A DNA stretch of 64,000 nt from Nocardia acidivorans NBRC 108247 (GCF_001625085.1 NZ_BDAW01000014.1:1-64000), one strand, 5' to 3'; positions 54,297 to 63,540 are shown, counted from the stretch's first letter. Made by a program: numbers and translations. Notes: generated from the letters alone by a model not told the origin.

Positions 54297-55121
54297 GTGT
54301 CTTCAGTTGCCGTGCAGGCCAGGCCCTTTGCCGCCCGGCCACGCCTGGTACGCCTGCCGAGCGTGCCGATTTCCTGGGTCCGGTTGATCAGTCCGGTACT
54401 GCTGGTGGTGCTGTGGCAGCTCGCCTCGGCCACCGGTGTGCTGTCCGAACGACTGCTGGCCTCGCCGGTCACCGTGGTGAAAACGGCCGGTGACCTGATC
54501 GCCGACGGCACCCTCATCGATGCCCTGACCGTGTCGTTGCAACGCGCGGCGTTCGGCTTCGCCATCGGCGCGGTCGCCGGTATCGCGCTGGCGCTGGCTG
54601 CCGGATTGAGCCGGGTGGGCGAGAGCCTGCTCGACCCCATTCTGCAGATGCTGCGCACCCTGCCGTTCTACGGGCTGATCCCGCTGTTCATCCTGTGGTT
54701 CGGGATCGGTGAACTGCCCAAGATCGTGCTGGTGGCCTTCGGTGTGGCGATTCCGCTGTACCTCAATACCTTCGCCGGCATTCGCAGCGTGGACGGCAAA
54801 CTCGCCGAGGTCGCGCAGGTGCAACAGCTCGGACGGGCCGCGCTCATCCGGCATATCGTGCTGCCGGGCGCGCTGCCGCAGGTGCTGGTCGGCCTGCGCC
54901 AATCGCTCGGTGTGGCCTGGCTGGCGCTGATCGTCGCCGAGCAGGTGAATGCCGATGCCGGGCTCGGCTATCTGATCAACAACGCGCGCGAATTCCTGCG
55001 CACCGACGTGATCGTGGTCGGCCTGCTCGTCTACAGCGTGCTCGGCCTGCTCACCGACGCGTTCGTCCGGCTCATCGAGAGGAGGGCCCTGGTATGGCGA
55101 CGCGGCTTCCTGGCACGGTGA
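54297..55121 (+). CDS. ssuC: Aliphatic sulfonate ABC transporter permease
   Basis: 274-residue permease with about six helices and the EAA-type loop (VAQVQQLGRAALIRHIVLPGALPQVLVGLRQSLGVAW), characteristic of SsuC/TauC. Start GTG 54297 has GAGGTG six bases upstream; ATG 54279 is possible. First gene of ssuC-ssuB-ssuA-ssuD. It overlaps ssuB by 28 bases. Imports alkanesulfonates for sulfur under sulfate limitation. Confidence 0.92.
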   Translation: MSSVAVQARPFAARPRLVRLPSVPISWVRLISPVLLVVLWQLASATGVLSERLLASPVTVVKTAGDLIADGTLIDALTVSLQRAAFGFAIGAVAGIALALAAGLSRVGESLLDPILQMLRTLPFYGLIPLFILWFGIGELPKIVLVAFGVAIPLYLNTFAGIRSVDGKLAEVAQVQQLGRAALIRHIVLPGALPQVLVGLRQSLGVAWLALIVAEQVNADAGLGYLINNAREFLRTDVIVVGLLVYSVLGLLTDAFVRLIERRALVWRRGFLAR

Positions 55122-55858
55122 CCCCGCCCGCGGCGACCGCGCCCGAAACGGCACTCCCCGCCGCGCGAGTACGCGGTCTGGTCAAGGACTTCGGCGAGCG
55201 GCGCGTGCTGCACGGCATCGATCTGGATATTCGGCGCGGTGAATTCGTGGCCCTGCTCGGCCGCAGCGGCTCCGGGAAATCGACGCTGCTGCGCGCACTG
55301 GCCGGACTCGACGGCGAGACGGCGGGCGAGCTCACCGTCCCCGGTGCGGTGGCCGTCGCCTTCCAGGAGCCGCGACTGGTGCCGTGGAAGCGGGTGCTGG
55401 CGAATCTGACCCTCGGGCTGCGACAGGCGAATCCGAAGGAGGCGGCCCGCGCCGCCCTGGCCGAGGTCGGGCTCAGCGACCGCGCCGATGCCTGGCCGCT
55501 CACCCTGTCCGGCGGTGAGGCCCAGCGCGCGTCGCTGGCCCGCGCCCTGGTCCGGGAACCGGATCTGCTGCTGCTCGACGAACCCTTCAGCGCCCTGGAT
55601 GCCCTGACCCGCATCACCATTCACAATCTGGTGCTGGAGCTGTGGGCCAGACATCGGCCCGGCGTCCTGCTGGTCACCCACGATGTGGACGAGGCGCTGC
55701 TGCTCGCCGATCGCGCCCTGGTGCTGGCCGATGGCCGCATCGCGCGGGAACTGCGCATCGAGCTGCCGCGCCCTCGCCGCCGCGAACACCCCGAATTCCT
55801 CGCCCTGCGTGCGAGTCTGCTCGCCGAACTCGGCGTGACCCCGGAAGGAACCACATGA
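55094..55858 (+). CDS. ssuB: Sulfonate ABC transporter ATPase
   Basis: 254-residue ATPase. Walker A GRSGSGKST, Q-loop FQEPRLVPWK, signature LSGGEAQRASLARAL, Walker B LLLLDEPFSALD, and THDVDEA. The short length and EPRLLPW-type Q-loop are typical of SsuB/TauB. Ends with an ATGA overlap onto ssuA, so the operon is tightly coupled. Confidence 0.94.
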   Translation: MATRLPGTVTPPAATAPETALPAARVRGLVKDFGERRVLHGIDLDIRRGEFVALLGRSGSGKSTLLRALAGLDGETAGELTVPGAVAVAFQEPRLVPWKRVLANLTLGLRQANPKEAARAALAEVGLSDRADAWPLTLSGGEAQRASLARALVREPDLLLLDEPFSALDALTRITIHNLVLELWARHRPGVLLVTHDVDEALLLADRALVLADGRIARELRIELPRPRRREHPEFLALRASLLAELGVTPEGTT

Positions 55859-56850
55859 TCACCCGACGCCTCTTCGCCGCCCTCGCGGTCACCGCAGCCC
55901 TGGCGACCGCGGCCTGCGGGAGCGGCGACGACAACACCAAGGGCGTGAACGCGGATGGCTCCGTGGATCTTTCGCAGGTGACCCTGCACATCGGCGATCA
56001 GAAGGGGCAGGCGCTACAGGCCCTGCTCGAGGTATCCGGTGAGGGTAAGAACCTGCCCTACAACCTGGAATGGTCCACCTTCACCGCCGGACCGCCGATT
56101 CTCGAGGCCATCAATGCCGGATCGGTGGATCTGGGTGGTGTCGGCAATGCCCCGCCGGTCTTCGCGGCGGCCGCCAAATCGCAGATCAAGATTGTCGCCA
56201 GCTACTCCAGCGGGCTCACCGGACAGGCGATCCTGGTGCCCAAGGATTCCACGCTGAAAGATCCGAAGGACTTGCGCGGCAAGAAGATCGCGGTCACCAA
56301 GGGCAGTTCGGCGCATCAGCATCTGCTGAGCGTGCTGGCCAAGAACGGCCTCACCTTCGCCGATATCGAACCGCAGTACCTACAGCCCGCCGATGCGCTG
56401 GCGGCGCTGTCCACCGGCCGGGTGGATGCCTGGGCGGTGTGGGACCCCTATGTGGCGCAGGCGGAAAAGGACGGCAATCGGCCGCTGGTGACCGGCGAGG
56501 GGTACATCCGCGGTGACGCCTTCTACGTGGCGGGCACCAAAACCCTTGCCAACAAGGCAAGTTCGGCGGCGCTGCGCGATCTGCTGACCCGCATCCAGCG
56601 CGCGCACGCCTGGATCAAGTCGAATCCGGAGACCTGGGCCAAGCAGTCGGCCGAGATCACCGGCGTGCCCTACGACGTCACCCTGGTCGCGGTGAAACGC
56701 GCTTCCTACCAGCATCATCCGCTCGACGACGCGACCATTGCCGAGGAGCAGTCCGTGGCCGATGCCTTCACCGCCGCGAATCTCATCCCCGGCAAGGTGA
56801 ACATCACCGATTTCGTCGACACCCGTTTCAATGACCGCTTCAACTCCTGA
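55855..56850 (+). CDS. ssuA: Sulfonate-binding lipoprotein
   Basis: 331-residue solute-binding lipoprotein. Signal with lipobox ATAACG (Cys near 21), then the SsuA-type fold: LHIGDQKGQALQALLE, FTAGPPILEAINAGSVDLGGVGNAPPVFAAAA and GKKIAVTKGSSAHQHLL. It presents sulfonates to SsuBC at the outer face of the membrane. The start overlaps the ssuB stop (ATGA). Confidence 0.94.
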   Translation: MITRRLFAALAVTAALATAACGSGDDNTKGVNADGSVDLSQVTLHIGDQKGQALQALLEVSGEGKNLPYNLEWSTFTAGPPILEAINAGSVDLGGVGNAPPVFAAAAKSQIKIVASYSSGLTGQAILVPKDSTLKDPKDLRGKKIAVTKGSSAHQHLLSVLAKNGLTFADIEPQYLQPADALAALSTGRVDAWAVWDPYVAQAEKDGNRPLVTGEGYIRGDAFYVAGTKTLANKASSAALRDLLTRIQRAHAWIKSNPETWAKQSAEITGVPYDVTLVAVKRASYQHHPLDDATIAEEQSVADAFTAANLIPGKVNITDFVDTRFNDRFNS

Positions 56851-56859
56851 GGACATCGA

Positions 56860-58005
56860 ATGAGCCTGTCTTTCCATTGGTTCCTGCCCACCTCCGGGGA
56901 TTCGCGCGGCCTGGTCGTCGGCGGGCACGGTACGCCCATGTCCGGTGACCGCCCGGCCTCGCTGCACTATCTGAATCAGATCGCGGCGGCCTCGGAGACG
57001 AACGGTTTCGAGGCGGTGCTCACGCCCACCGGCTCCTGGTGCGAGGACGCCTGGCTCACCACCGCCATGCTGGCGGGGACCACCGAATCGCTGAAATTCC
57101 TTGTCGCGCTGCGGCCCGGACTGATGAGCCCCACCCTGGCCGCGCAGATGGCGGGCACCTTCCAGCGGCATTCGCGGGGACGACTGCTCCTGAATGTGGT
57201 GACCGGCGGCGAACCGGCCGAACAGGCGGCCTTCGGCGACTTCGCGGACAAGGAGGCCCGGTACGCGCGCACCGGGGAATTCCTGCACGTGGTCAAATCG
57301 CTGTGGCAGTCACACGAACCGTTCTCCTTCGCGGGCGAACACCTCCGGGTCGAGAACGCACTGCTGTCCAATCATCCCGATCCGATTCCGCCGATCTTCT
57401 TCGGCGGCTCCTCCGCACCGGCCGGACCGGTCGCCGCGCAGTACGCCGACACCTATCTCACCTGGGGTGAGCCGGTGCTGGCGGTGAGCCGCAAACTGGA
57501 GTGGATTCGCGGGCTCGCGGTGGATTACGGCCGAAAGCTGGACTACGGCTTGCGGATTCATGTCATCACCCGCGATACCTCGGAGGAGGCGTGGGCGGTC
57601 GCGGACAAGCTGCTCGCCGGTATCGACCCCGCCGATATCGAACGCGTGCAGGCCGCGCTGGGACGCAGCGAATCCGAGGGCCAGCGCCGTATGTCGGAGT
57701 TGCACGGCGGCAGCGTAGATCGCCTCGAGATCGCCCCCAACCTGTGGGCGGGCGTCGGTCTGGTGCGCGGCGGCGCGGGCACGGCACTGGTCGGCTCGCA
57801 CGAAGAGGTCGCCGAACGACTGCTCGAATACGCCAAGGTCGGCATCAAGCACTTCGTGCTCTCGGGCTACCCGCACCTGGAGGAGGCGTACTGGTTCGGT
57901 GAGGGCGTGCTGCCCATCCTGGAGCGAAAGGGCCTGTGGCAGCATCCCACTCGCCGTCCGTCCGCACCCGCCTCGATTCCGTTCGCGGGCGCGTCCAGCA
58001 GCTAA
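56860..58005 (+). CDS. ssuD: FMNH2-dependent alkanesulfonate monooxygenase
   Basis: 381-residue luciferase-like monooxygenase. FHWFLPTSGDSRGL at the N-terminus, LTPTGSWCEDAW with the conserved Cys, FLVALRPGLMSPTLAAQMAGT, and the C-terminal GYPHLEEAYWFGEGVLP are SsuD signatures. It releases sulfite and an aldehyde from alkanesulfonates using reduced FMN. The flavin reductase SsuE is not encoded nearby. Its stop overlaps the stop of the converging MpaB-family gene. Confidence 0.95.
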   Translation: MSLSFHWFLPTSGDSRGLVVGGHGTPMSGDRPASLHYLNQIAAASETNGFEAVLTPTGSWCEDAWLTTAMLAGTTESLKFLVALRPGLMSPTLAAQMAGTFQRHSRGRLLLNVVTGGEPAEQAAFGDFADKEARYARTGEFLHVVKSLWQSHEPFSFAGEHLRVENALLSNHPDPIPPIFFGGSSAPAGPVAAQYADTYLTWGEPVLAVSRKLEWIRGLAVDYGRKLDYGLRIHVITRDTSEEAWAVADKLLAGIDPADIERVQAALGRSESEGQRRMSELHGGSVDRLEIAPNLWAGVGLVRGGAGTALVGSHEEVAERLLEYAKVGIKHFVLSGYPHLEEAYWFGEGVLPILERKGLWQHPTRRPSAPASIPFAGASSS

Positions 58006-59282
58006 CGCCGGAACTCCTGCACCGGCTCGAACTCCGCGTCCCGGTCGCCGACCTCATTGCGATACCAGCGCTCCCGGCGATGGCGTTGCACCCGGTCGGC
58101 GACCGTGTCCAGACCGGGGACGGTGCGGCGCAGGGTTTCCGCGCCGAAGACCAGGGGTGCCTGCGCGATCGGATGCAGCACCCAGGGGAATCTGCGCGGC
58201 ATCCGGTGCCGGGCATAGGTCGCCGGTGGCAGCCAGAATCCGGTGTAGCCGATCTGGATCCGGTAGTTGAATTCGTCCCGAACACGTTTGGGCCACGGGG
58301 TATTCGGCTTCGGTGCGAAGGCGGGCAGATAGGACTCCACCAACTCCTCGCCATCCGCGCCCGCCGTGTGGGCGCGCTTGACGAAGGCTGCGAACATGAG
58401 CCGCACCGACTCCCGGAAATCGCGCGGATACCACGGCGGCTGCACACCCAGCAGGTGACCGACGTAGCGCCAGAAGTGCAGCGTCGCTTCGATTTCCCGG
58501 ATCGTGGTCTGATGGCCCACGCTCCACAGCGCCAGTCCCGGCACCACACTGCCGCCCATCAGGGTGAGGGTGGCGTCGCCGACGCTGATCGGCACACCCC
58601 AGGCGGCGGTATCCCATTCGGGCCGCCGCATGAGTTTGCGGCGAATGAAGACGTGCATGATGCGCACCCGCATGGCGGTCTGCCTGCCGCGCGCGCCGGG
58701 TTCCAGACCGCCCGGATCCGATACGTCGATCCAGAAGCGCACGGTCTCCAACTGCCGTTTATGCGCCTTGTCCCCGGCGTAACCGCCGGCGTACGACAGC
58801 GGTTTGGCGATCGAGCTCTCCGAGTACATCTCCAGGGTGCTGGTGGTGGCGAAGCTGAAAACCGAAGTGCCCCAGCGGCGGAACACCCGGGCGCCGGTGG
58901 TGACCAGTTCCGGGTCCAGCCACGGCGGGGGCGTCTCGAACTCCTGGAACAGCCGGATCAGGGTGGGCGGTGCTTCCGGAACCGAGTCGATGCCGTGCGC
59001 CAGTGCCCGATCCAACATGGCCCGGCCCGCCTTCGGCCCGAGTGCGCCCAGGTACACCTCGTCGACGAAGGCTTCGGCGACGGGGTCGGCCTCGTAGTAG
59101 GCGGCGGCGAAGCGGCGCACCAGATCGTCGTCGGGTTGGGGATCGAAGCCGAACACGCCGCGCCAGATCCGCCGCAGGCGCTGTACCCGGGGATCGTCGC
59201 GGCGCTCCCAGTATCGGAATTCGGTCGGAATTCGGTCCGGCGCACCGGTTTCGATGGCCGCCGGAACCTTCTCGCGAGTCAT
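58002..59282 (-). CDS. MpaB/rubber-oxygenase-like (DUF2236) protein
   Basis: 426-residue helical oxygenase of the ER-bound oxygenase MpaB / Lcp family (PF09995). The core has a heme-binding-type arrangement; visible anchors are GRQTAMRVRIMHVFIRRKL, TTIREIEATLHFWRYVGHLLGV and FNYRIQIGYTGFWLPP. No signal peptide. Related proteins include latex-clearing protein and fungal MpaB; the substrate here is unknown. It is divergent from a TetR gene with a near-perfect palindrome in the gap. Confidence 0.85.
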   Translation of the reverse strand: MTREKVPAAIETGAPDRIPTEFRYWERRDDPRVQRLRRIWRGVFGFDPQPDDDLVRRFAAAYYEADPVAEAFVDEVYLGALGPKAGRAMLDRALAHGIDSVPEAPPTLIRLFQEFETPPPWLDPELVTTGARVFRRWGTSVFSFATTSTLEMYSESSIAKPLSYAGGYAGDKAHKRQLETVRFWIDVSDPGGLEPGARGRQTAMRVRIMHVFIRRKLMRRPEWDTAAWGVPISVGDATLTLMGGSVVPGLALWSVGHQTTIREIEATLHFWRYVGHLLGVQPPWYPRDFRESVRLMFAAFVKRAHTAGADGEELVESYLPAFAPKPNTPWPKRVRDEFNYRIQIGYTGFWLPPATYARHRMPRRFPWVLHPIAQAPLVFGAETLRRTVPGLDTVADRVQRHRRERWYRNEVGDRDAEFEPVQEFRR

Positions 59283-59294
59283 GTCCCGAGCGTA

Positions 59295-59325
59295 AAGTGA
59301 GCTGGTGCTCGCTTACTACTCACTT
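59295..59325. promoter_or_regulatory. TetR-type operator between MpaB-like and TetR genes
   Basis: AAGTGAGC-TGGT-GCTCGCTT (59295-59314) is an 8-bp inverted repeat with one mismatch. A second CTCACTT at 59319-59325 mirrors the AAGTGAG of the first arm. It occupies the 61-base gap between divergent start codons. Confidence 0.7.
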
Positions 59326-59343
59326 CCGCGGTAGGGATCGACG

Positions 59344-59958
59344 ATGCCTGAAACACGCGCTGCCCAGCGACATAAGCCGAGCCAGGCGCGGGCCAGGGAG
59401 ACCCGGGAGCGGATTCTCGACTCCGCCGCTCAGCTTTTCAGTGCGCACGGCATGGCCGAGGTCTCCACGAATCGTATTGCCGCGCACGCGCATATGAGCA
59501 TCGGAGCGCTCTACCGGTACTTCGACGACAAGGCCGCCATCGCCGAGGTCCTGCGTGCCCGCCTGCTCGCCGAACTCGAGGAGTGTTTCACCGCCGCGGT
59601 GATCGGCAGCCTCGGCCTACCGGTCCGCGAATCGGTAGCCACCAGCTTGCGGATCATTATGGGCGCACTGGTCGACCGCCGGCATCTGGTGCGCGCGCTG
59701 GCCGCCGACGCCACCGTCGAGGGAATCGGATTCGGCGGCCTGGAGCGCAGACTGCTGCTGTTGACCCGTGCCTATCTGCTGCAACAGCTGGGTCCGCTGC
59801 CCGATGACGAGCTCGATATCAAGGCGTTCGTCATGGTCAATGCCGGGTTGGCCGCCAGTCTGCGGATCGCGCTGCAACCACCGGCGGGCCTGGATGTCGA
59901 CGGGGTGATCTCCGAGACCGCGACCATGCTGGGGGAGTGGCTCGGTGCCCGTTCGTAG
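59344..59958 (+). CDS. TetR-family regulator
   Basis: 204-residue TetR protein. Helix-turn-helix at about 24-68 (ILDSAAQLFSAHGMAEVSTNRIAAHAHMSIGALYRYFDDKAAI), then a helical ligand domain of the TetR_C-type with LAAMxxDP-like features not evident. It is divergent from the MpaB-like oxygenase gene and probably represses it through the palindrome between them. GTAGGG-like site before the ATG. Confidence 0.9.
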   Translation: MPETRAAQRHKPSQARARETRERILDSAAQLFSAHGMAEVSTNRIAAHAHMSIGALYRYFDDKAAIAEVLRARLLAELEECFTAAVIGSLGLPVRESVATSLRIIMGALVDRRHLVRALAADATVEGIGFGGLERRLLLLTRAYLLQQLGPLPDDELDIKAFVMVNAGLAASLRIALQPPAGLDVDGVISETATMLGEWLGARS

Positions 59959-59990
59959 CGGTGGATTAGCCGCAGGCATAGGGTGGGTCT

Positions 59991-60899
59991 ATGCCACTGT
60001 CCCCCCGGGTGCCCGACCTCGCCGCGCTGGACCTGCTGCTGTCGGTGATCGAGTTGGGCAGTCTGGGCCGCGCGGCCAAGGCGCACGGGATCAGCCAGCC
60101 ATCGGCCAGTTCGCGGATTCGATACCTGGAGCAGCTGGTCGGGGTGCCGGTACTGGAGCGGACCACCCTGGGATCCCGGGCCACGGCGGCGGGGGCATTG
60201 ATCGCGGAGTGGGCGCGCGATGTGGTGGAGGCGGCCGCGCGCCTGGACGCGGGCATCGAGACCCTGCGCGAGCAGCGGGATTCGCGATTGCGGGTGGCCG
60301 CCAGCCAGACAGTCGCGGAGTATCTGTTCCCGAAATGGCTGATGGCGCTGCGAACCCGGATGCCGGAGATGGCCCTGGCCCTCGAGTCCGGGAATTCCGC
60401 GGAGGTGGCCCGGGCGGTGCTGGACGGGCGCGCGGGCATCGGATTCGTGGAGAGTCCGGTGGTGCCCGGGGAGTTGGAGACCCATATCGTGGCGCGGGAC
60501 CGCCTGGTCGTGGTGGTGCCGCCGGGGCACCGCTGGGCACGCGGGCGGGCCATCACCGCCGAGGAGCTGGCGCGCACCCCGCTGATCTATCGCGAACCCG
60601 GCTCGGGCACCCGAATCTCCTTCGAACGGGCTATGACTCGCGTTGTGCCGGAGTGGCGGCCGAGCGTGGTGCTCGAGCTGTCCTCCACCACCGCCATCAA
60701 GACCGCGGTGGCCGAGGGCGTCGGACCGGCGGTGCTGAGTTCGCTCGCGGTGGCGGGTGAGCTCGCCGAGGGCACGCTGGTGTCCCCCGAAGTGACCGGT
60801 CTGGATCTCGAGCGGGATCTGCGCGCGGTCTGGCCCAAGGGGCAGCGCCTCACCGGACCGGCTCGAGACCTCTACAGCATCGCTGGTCGCCCCGCGTAA
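59991..60899 (+). CDS. LysR-family regulator
   Basis: 302-residue LysR protein with helix-turn-helix at about 12-65 (LLLSVIELGSLGRAAKAHGISQPSASSRIRYLEQ) and effector domain 95-295 (LRVAASQTVAEYLFPKWL). No divergent partner: it lies 32 bases after a TetR gene on the same strand and may be read from it. Target unknown. Confidence 0.9.
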   Translation: MPLSPRVPDLAALDLLLSVIELGSLGRAAKAHGISQPSASSRIRYLEQLVGVPVLERTTLGSRATAAGALIAEWARDVVEAAARLDAGIETLREQRDSRLRVAASQTVAEYLFPKWLMALRTRMPEMALALESGNSAEVARAVLDGRAGIGFVESPVVPGELETHIVARDRLVVVVPPGHRWARGRAITAEELARTPLIYREPGSGTRISFERAMTRVVPEWRPSVVLELSSTTAIKTAVAEGVGPAVLSSLAVAGELAEGTLVSPEVTGLDLERDLRAVWPKGQRLTGPARDLYSIAGRPA

Positions 60900-60997
60900 C
60901 ACCGGTTCTCCTACCGGGCGTTCCCCTCCGGCGTGCCGCGAAGGCTCAAGTGCGCCAACGCCTCACACGCCACGCGGGAACGGGTTATGGTCACGAC

Positions 60998-61282
60998 ATG
61001 GTGCGATCAGCCGTCGCCGCCGACCCGGATGAGCCAGATGATCCGGCGTCTGCTCAGCGTCCTCATCTCGAGGTGGTGCCCGGGGAGCCCGGGGCGGAGT
61101 CACCTCCCGCGGCGGACGCCGAGCCGCCGCAACCGCCGCTGGGTGAGAATCCCCTGAAAGCGGCCGATATCGCGCGACTACCGGCGGCGGCAAGGCATCG
61201 CATTGCCGCCTTCATTCACCTGCAGATCGCCGCGCTCGAGGAGATGCCGGAACCGCTGCCCGGCAGCGATCCGAATCCCTAA
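60998..61282 (+). CDS. Small hypothetical protein
   Basis: 94 residues from ATG 60998. The N-terminal half is acidic and Pro-rich (disordered). The C-terminal half, NPLKAADIARLPAAARHRIAAFIHLQI, is a compact helical region and the only part likely to fold. No family is recognised. It converges on the zinc-ribbon protein gene with 20 bases between stops. Coding bias supports a real gene. Confidence 0.6.
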   Translation: MVRSAVAADPDEPDDPASAQRPHLEVVPGEPGAESPPAADAEPPQPPLGENPLKAADIARLPAAARHRIAAFIHLQIAALEEMPEPLPGSDPNP

Positions 61283-61302
61283 CCGGCGCAGCGACGTTCG
61301 AA

Positions 61303-61896
61303 CTAGGCGCAGAAGTAGCAGATCCCGTTCGCGGGCAACTGGATGAAACACTCCTGACACAGCGCCTCACGCACCGGTTCCGGCTTGGGCTCGGACTGCG
61401 GTGTGGCGATTGTCATTCGACGCTTGGCCGCCACCTTCGGAGTGAGCGGCGGCACACCGCCATCGGCCGGAATCGCGGCCCCGTAGAACTGGTAGCACTG
61501 CCAACGGGCATAGGCGGCGTGCAATTCCAGATCCTCCGGAATCGGCAGCCCCGCCAATTCGAGCACATATTTATAGGCATCGCCCACGGTGTGGTTCTGC
61601 CGCACGCACAGCGCCGACAGCGGCGGTTCGCCCGCGCCGTGACAGCGCCGCGCCACCTTGCGCAGAATGGCGTCCATCCAGGTGCGCGTCGGGGCCTTGG
61701 TGTGCACGCCGGACACTTCCTGCACGCGTTCGGCCAGCTCGTTCACGGTGACGAAATGTCCATACCCGGTTGCGGTTTCGGCCAACTCGGCATGCGCTGC
61801 CAGCGCCCACGCCACGGTTGCCTCCCGGAACGGCACCGCGGTGCCGTCACCCGCCCGCCATGCTCCTGCCATCGTGGTTACGGAATCCTTCATCAC
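61303..61896 (-). CDS. Unknown protein with C-terminal zinc ribbon
   Basis: 197-residue protein. The N-terminal part (25-130) is helical, with TVNELAERVQEVSGVHTKAPTRTWMDAILRKV and the Cys/His-containing RRCHGAGEPPLSALCVRQNH. The end, LCQECFIQLPANGICYFCA, holds two CxxC pairs and closes on the last codon, a minimal zinc ribbon. I recognise the general pattern as a conserved actinobacterial hypothetical; no function known. The start may be ATG 61896 or the next codon. Confidence 0.72.
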   Translation of the reverse strand: MMKDSVTTMAGAWRAGDGTAVPFREATVAWALAAHAELAETATGYGHFVTVNELAERVQEVSGVHTKAPTRTWMDAILRKVARRCHGAGEPPLSALCVRQNHTVGDAYKYVLELAGLPIPEDLELHAAYARWQCYQFYGAAIPADGGVPPLTPKVAAKRRMTIATPQSEPKPEPVREALCQECFIQLPANGICYFCA

Positions 61897-62212
61897 CTGT
61901 CCAAGTTATCGCGTCGACTGCCGAACAATCCAATGGCCTCCCGGGCCGCGGCCGGATCGGTCGTGGTGTATCGACCGCGATTCGGATGCGCGCGGCGGCG
62001 GTCTGCGATATCTCAGCGCATACCGACCGGTGTGGGGTGAGTTTGTTTGTGCGGCAACGAGTTTTACGTCGGCCCACATACTACCGCGATAGACTGGTTT
62101 CGGTTCGGTCCGACCCGACCCGTGGAATACCAACGGCTCCGGTGCCCGGACTGTACCGCTCCAGACCCCGGCGGTTCGACATGCTTGATCGAGCCTGCCC
62201 TGAGGGGGCGTG
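61897..62212. other. Divergent intergenic region
   Basis: Gap between the zinc-ribbon gene and the next hypothetical gene. A 63-codon frame from about 62047 has no ribosome site and no motif. Nothing else is evident; promoters for the two flanking genes are expected. Confidence 0.4.
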
Positions 62213-62623
62213 ATGCACGGCACCGCGAATTCCGGTGATTCGAATTCCGAGAACGCCGGGGGAGACGATTTCCGGCAGTGGACCGTGGTGGCCGTCGTCC
62301 TCGATGCCGACCGCGTCGGTCTGCTGCCCATCGGCATGGTGATGGCCGCCGATCTGGACCTGGCCGCCGCGCAGGTCCGTGATCGGCTGCCCGCACCCGA
62401 TGGCAGACCCGGCGCGCATTACCTGGTCGCGTCGCCGTGCACGCTGGAGGTGGATATGCGCGTCGGTCGGGTGATCACCGTGCCGCAGCTGACCTGGGTC
62501 AATCGCATGCACTGGGGCGAGGACGTCTGGAACGCCACCGAATGGGTGCCCGCCGAGGGCGGTCTGCGCCTGCTCGACCCGCAACGCTGGCACGCCACCC
62601 AGCGCCGTAGGGCGGGGCTCTGA
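62213..62623 (+). CDS. Hypothetical protein
   Basis: 136 residues from ATG 62213, with GAGGGGG upstream at good distance. After an acidic, Ser/Asn/Gly-rich start, the protein has a beta-alpha pattern: QWTVVAVVLDADRVGLLPIGMVMAADLDLAAAQ, then VNRMHWGEDVWNATEW. No family recognised. Cytoplasmic by composition. Codon use and ribosome site support a real gene. Confidence 0.68.
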   Translation: MHGTANSGDSNSENAGGDDFRQWTVVAVVLDADRVGLLPIGMVMAADLDLAAAQVRDRLPAPDGRPGAHYLVASPCTLEVDMRVGRVITVPQLTWVNRMHWGEDVWNATEWVPAEGGLRLLDPQRWHATQRRRAGL

Positions 62624-62766
62624 GCGGCGTCCGCCCGAACGTCCCCGATGGTTCGCCGCGACTGACCTAAAGTGGCGCGAGTACACCACGGTTCAGCCGC
62701 TGTGATGCGGGAACGCGGACGGGAGCGGGCGATGGTAGACAGCGGGCGTGTCCCCGGTGAGTCCGC

Positions 62767-63540
62767 GTGAACCCGACGCACACCGCCGTCTCCCGATTCT
62801 TGGCCACCCTGCGCGAACTCGGCTCGGATGCCGATTCCGCGCCCGTGCACGGAGAGCGCCTGTGCGCCGCTGTCATTCGGGTACTGCCGGTCGACGAGGC
62901 AGCACTCACTCTCGCCATGCCGGACAACCGGTGGGAGGTGCTCGGTGCGGTGGGCGGCGCTGCCATCCGGCTCGCCGATGCCGAGGCCGTGGTGGGCGAG
63001 GGTCCCGGCCCGGAGGCGCATGGGGCGGGCAGTCCGGTGCGCGTACCGGACTTCGGGCGTGCCGTGGCCGGTGGTCGCTGGCCGCTGCTGGCACAGTGGG
63101 ATCGGCTGCCCGAGTCACTCGGATCCATCTGCTCGGTTCCCCTGCGCCTGGGCGCGATCCGAGTCGGGTTCCTCGACCTGATCGATGCGGACGCCCTTCT
63201 CGACGATGTCCAGTCCTATACCGATGCCGTCCGCATCGCCGATGTGATCACCACCGTGCTGCTGGCCGCCCTGACCCCGTCCCCGCGCAATGGCATCCAC
63301 GACCTCAATGGGCTCGCGCTGGGACCGTGGTGGGAGCAGTCCGTTTCCGCGCGCCAGATCCACCAGGCGACCGGAATGGTTGCCGTACAACTGGATTCGA
63401 CCGCGGCCGTCGCCTATGCGAGGCTGGTCGGACATGCCTTCGCCACCGGAGCGACCCTCGCCGAGATCGCCGCCGCCGTTGTCGCGCGCCGATTGCGCTT
63501 TCCGTCCGAACACGACCCCGACCCGGAACCGGTGTCCTAG
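62767..63540 (+). CDS. GAF-ANTAR RNA-binding regulator
   Basis: 257-residue protein. The GAF domain spans about 5-165 (VHGERLCAAVIRVLPVDEAALTLAM; SICSVPLRLGAIRVGFLDLI), and the C-terminal ANTAR domain about 190-245 (SARQIHQATGMVAVQLDSTAAVAYARLVGHAFATGATLAEIA). ANTAR domains bind paired RNA hairpins and prevent termination. The GTG start overlaps the stop of a 12-codon upstream frame (GTGA). A second GAF protein follows after 59 bases. Confidence 0.88.
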   Translation: MNPTHTAVSRFLATLRELGSDADSAPVHGERLCAAVIRVLPVDEAALTLAMPDNRWEVLGAVGGAAIRLADAEAVVGEGPGPEAHGAGSPVRVPDFGRAVAGGRWPLLAQWDRLPESLGSICSVPLRLGAIRVGFLDLIDADALLDDVQSYTDAVRIADVITTVLLAALTPSPRNGIHDLNGLALGPWWEQSVSARQIHQATGMVAVQLDSTAAVAYARLVGHAFATGATLAEIAAAVVARRLRFPSEHDPDPEPVS

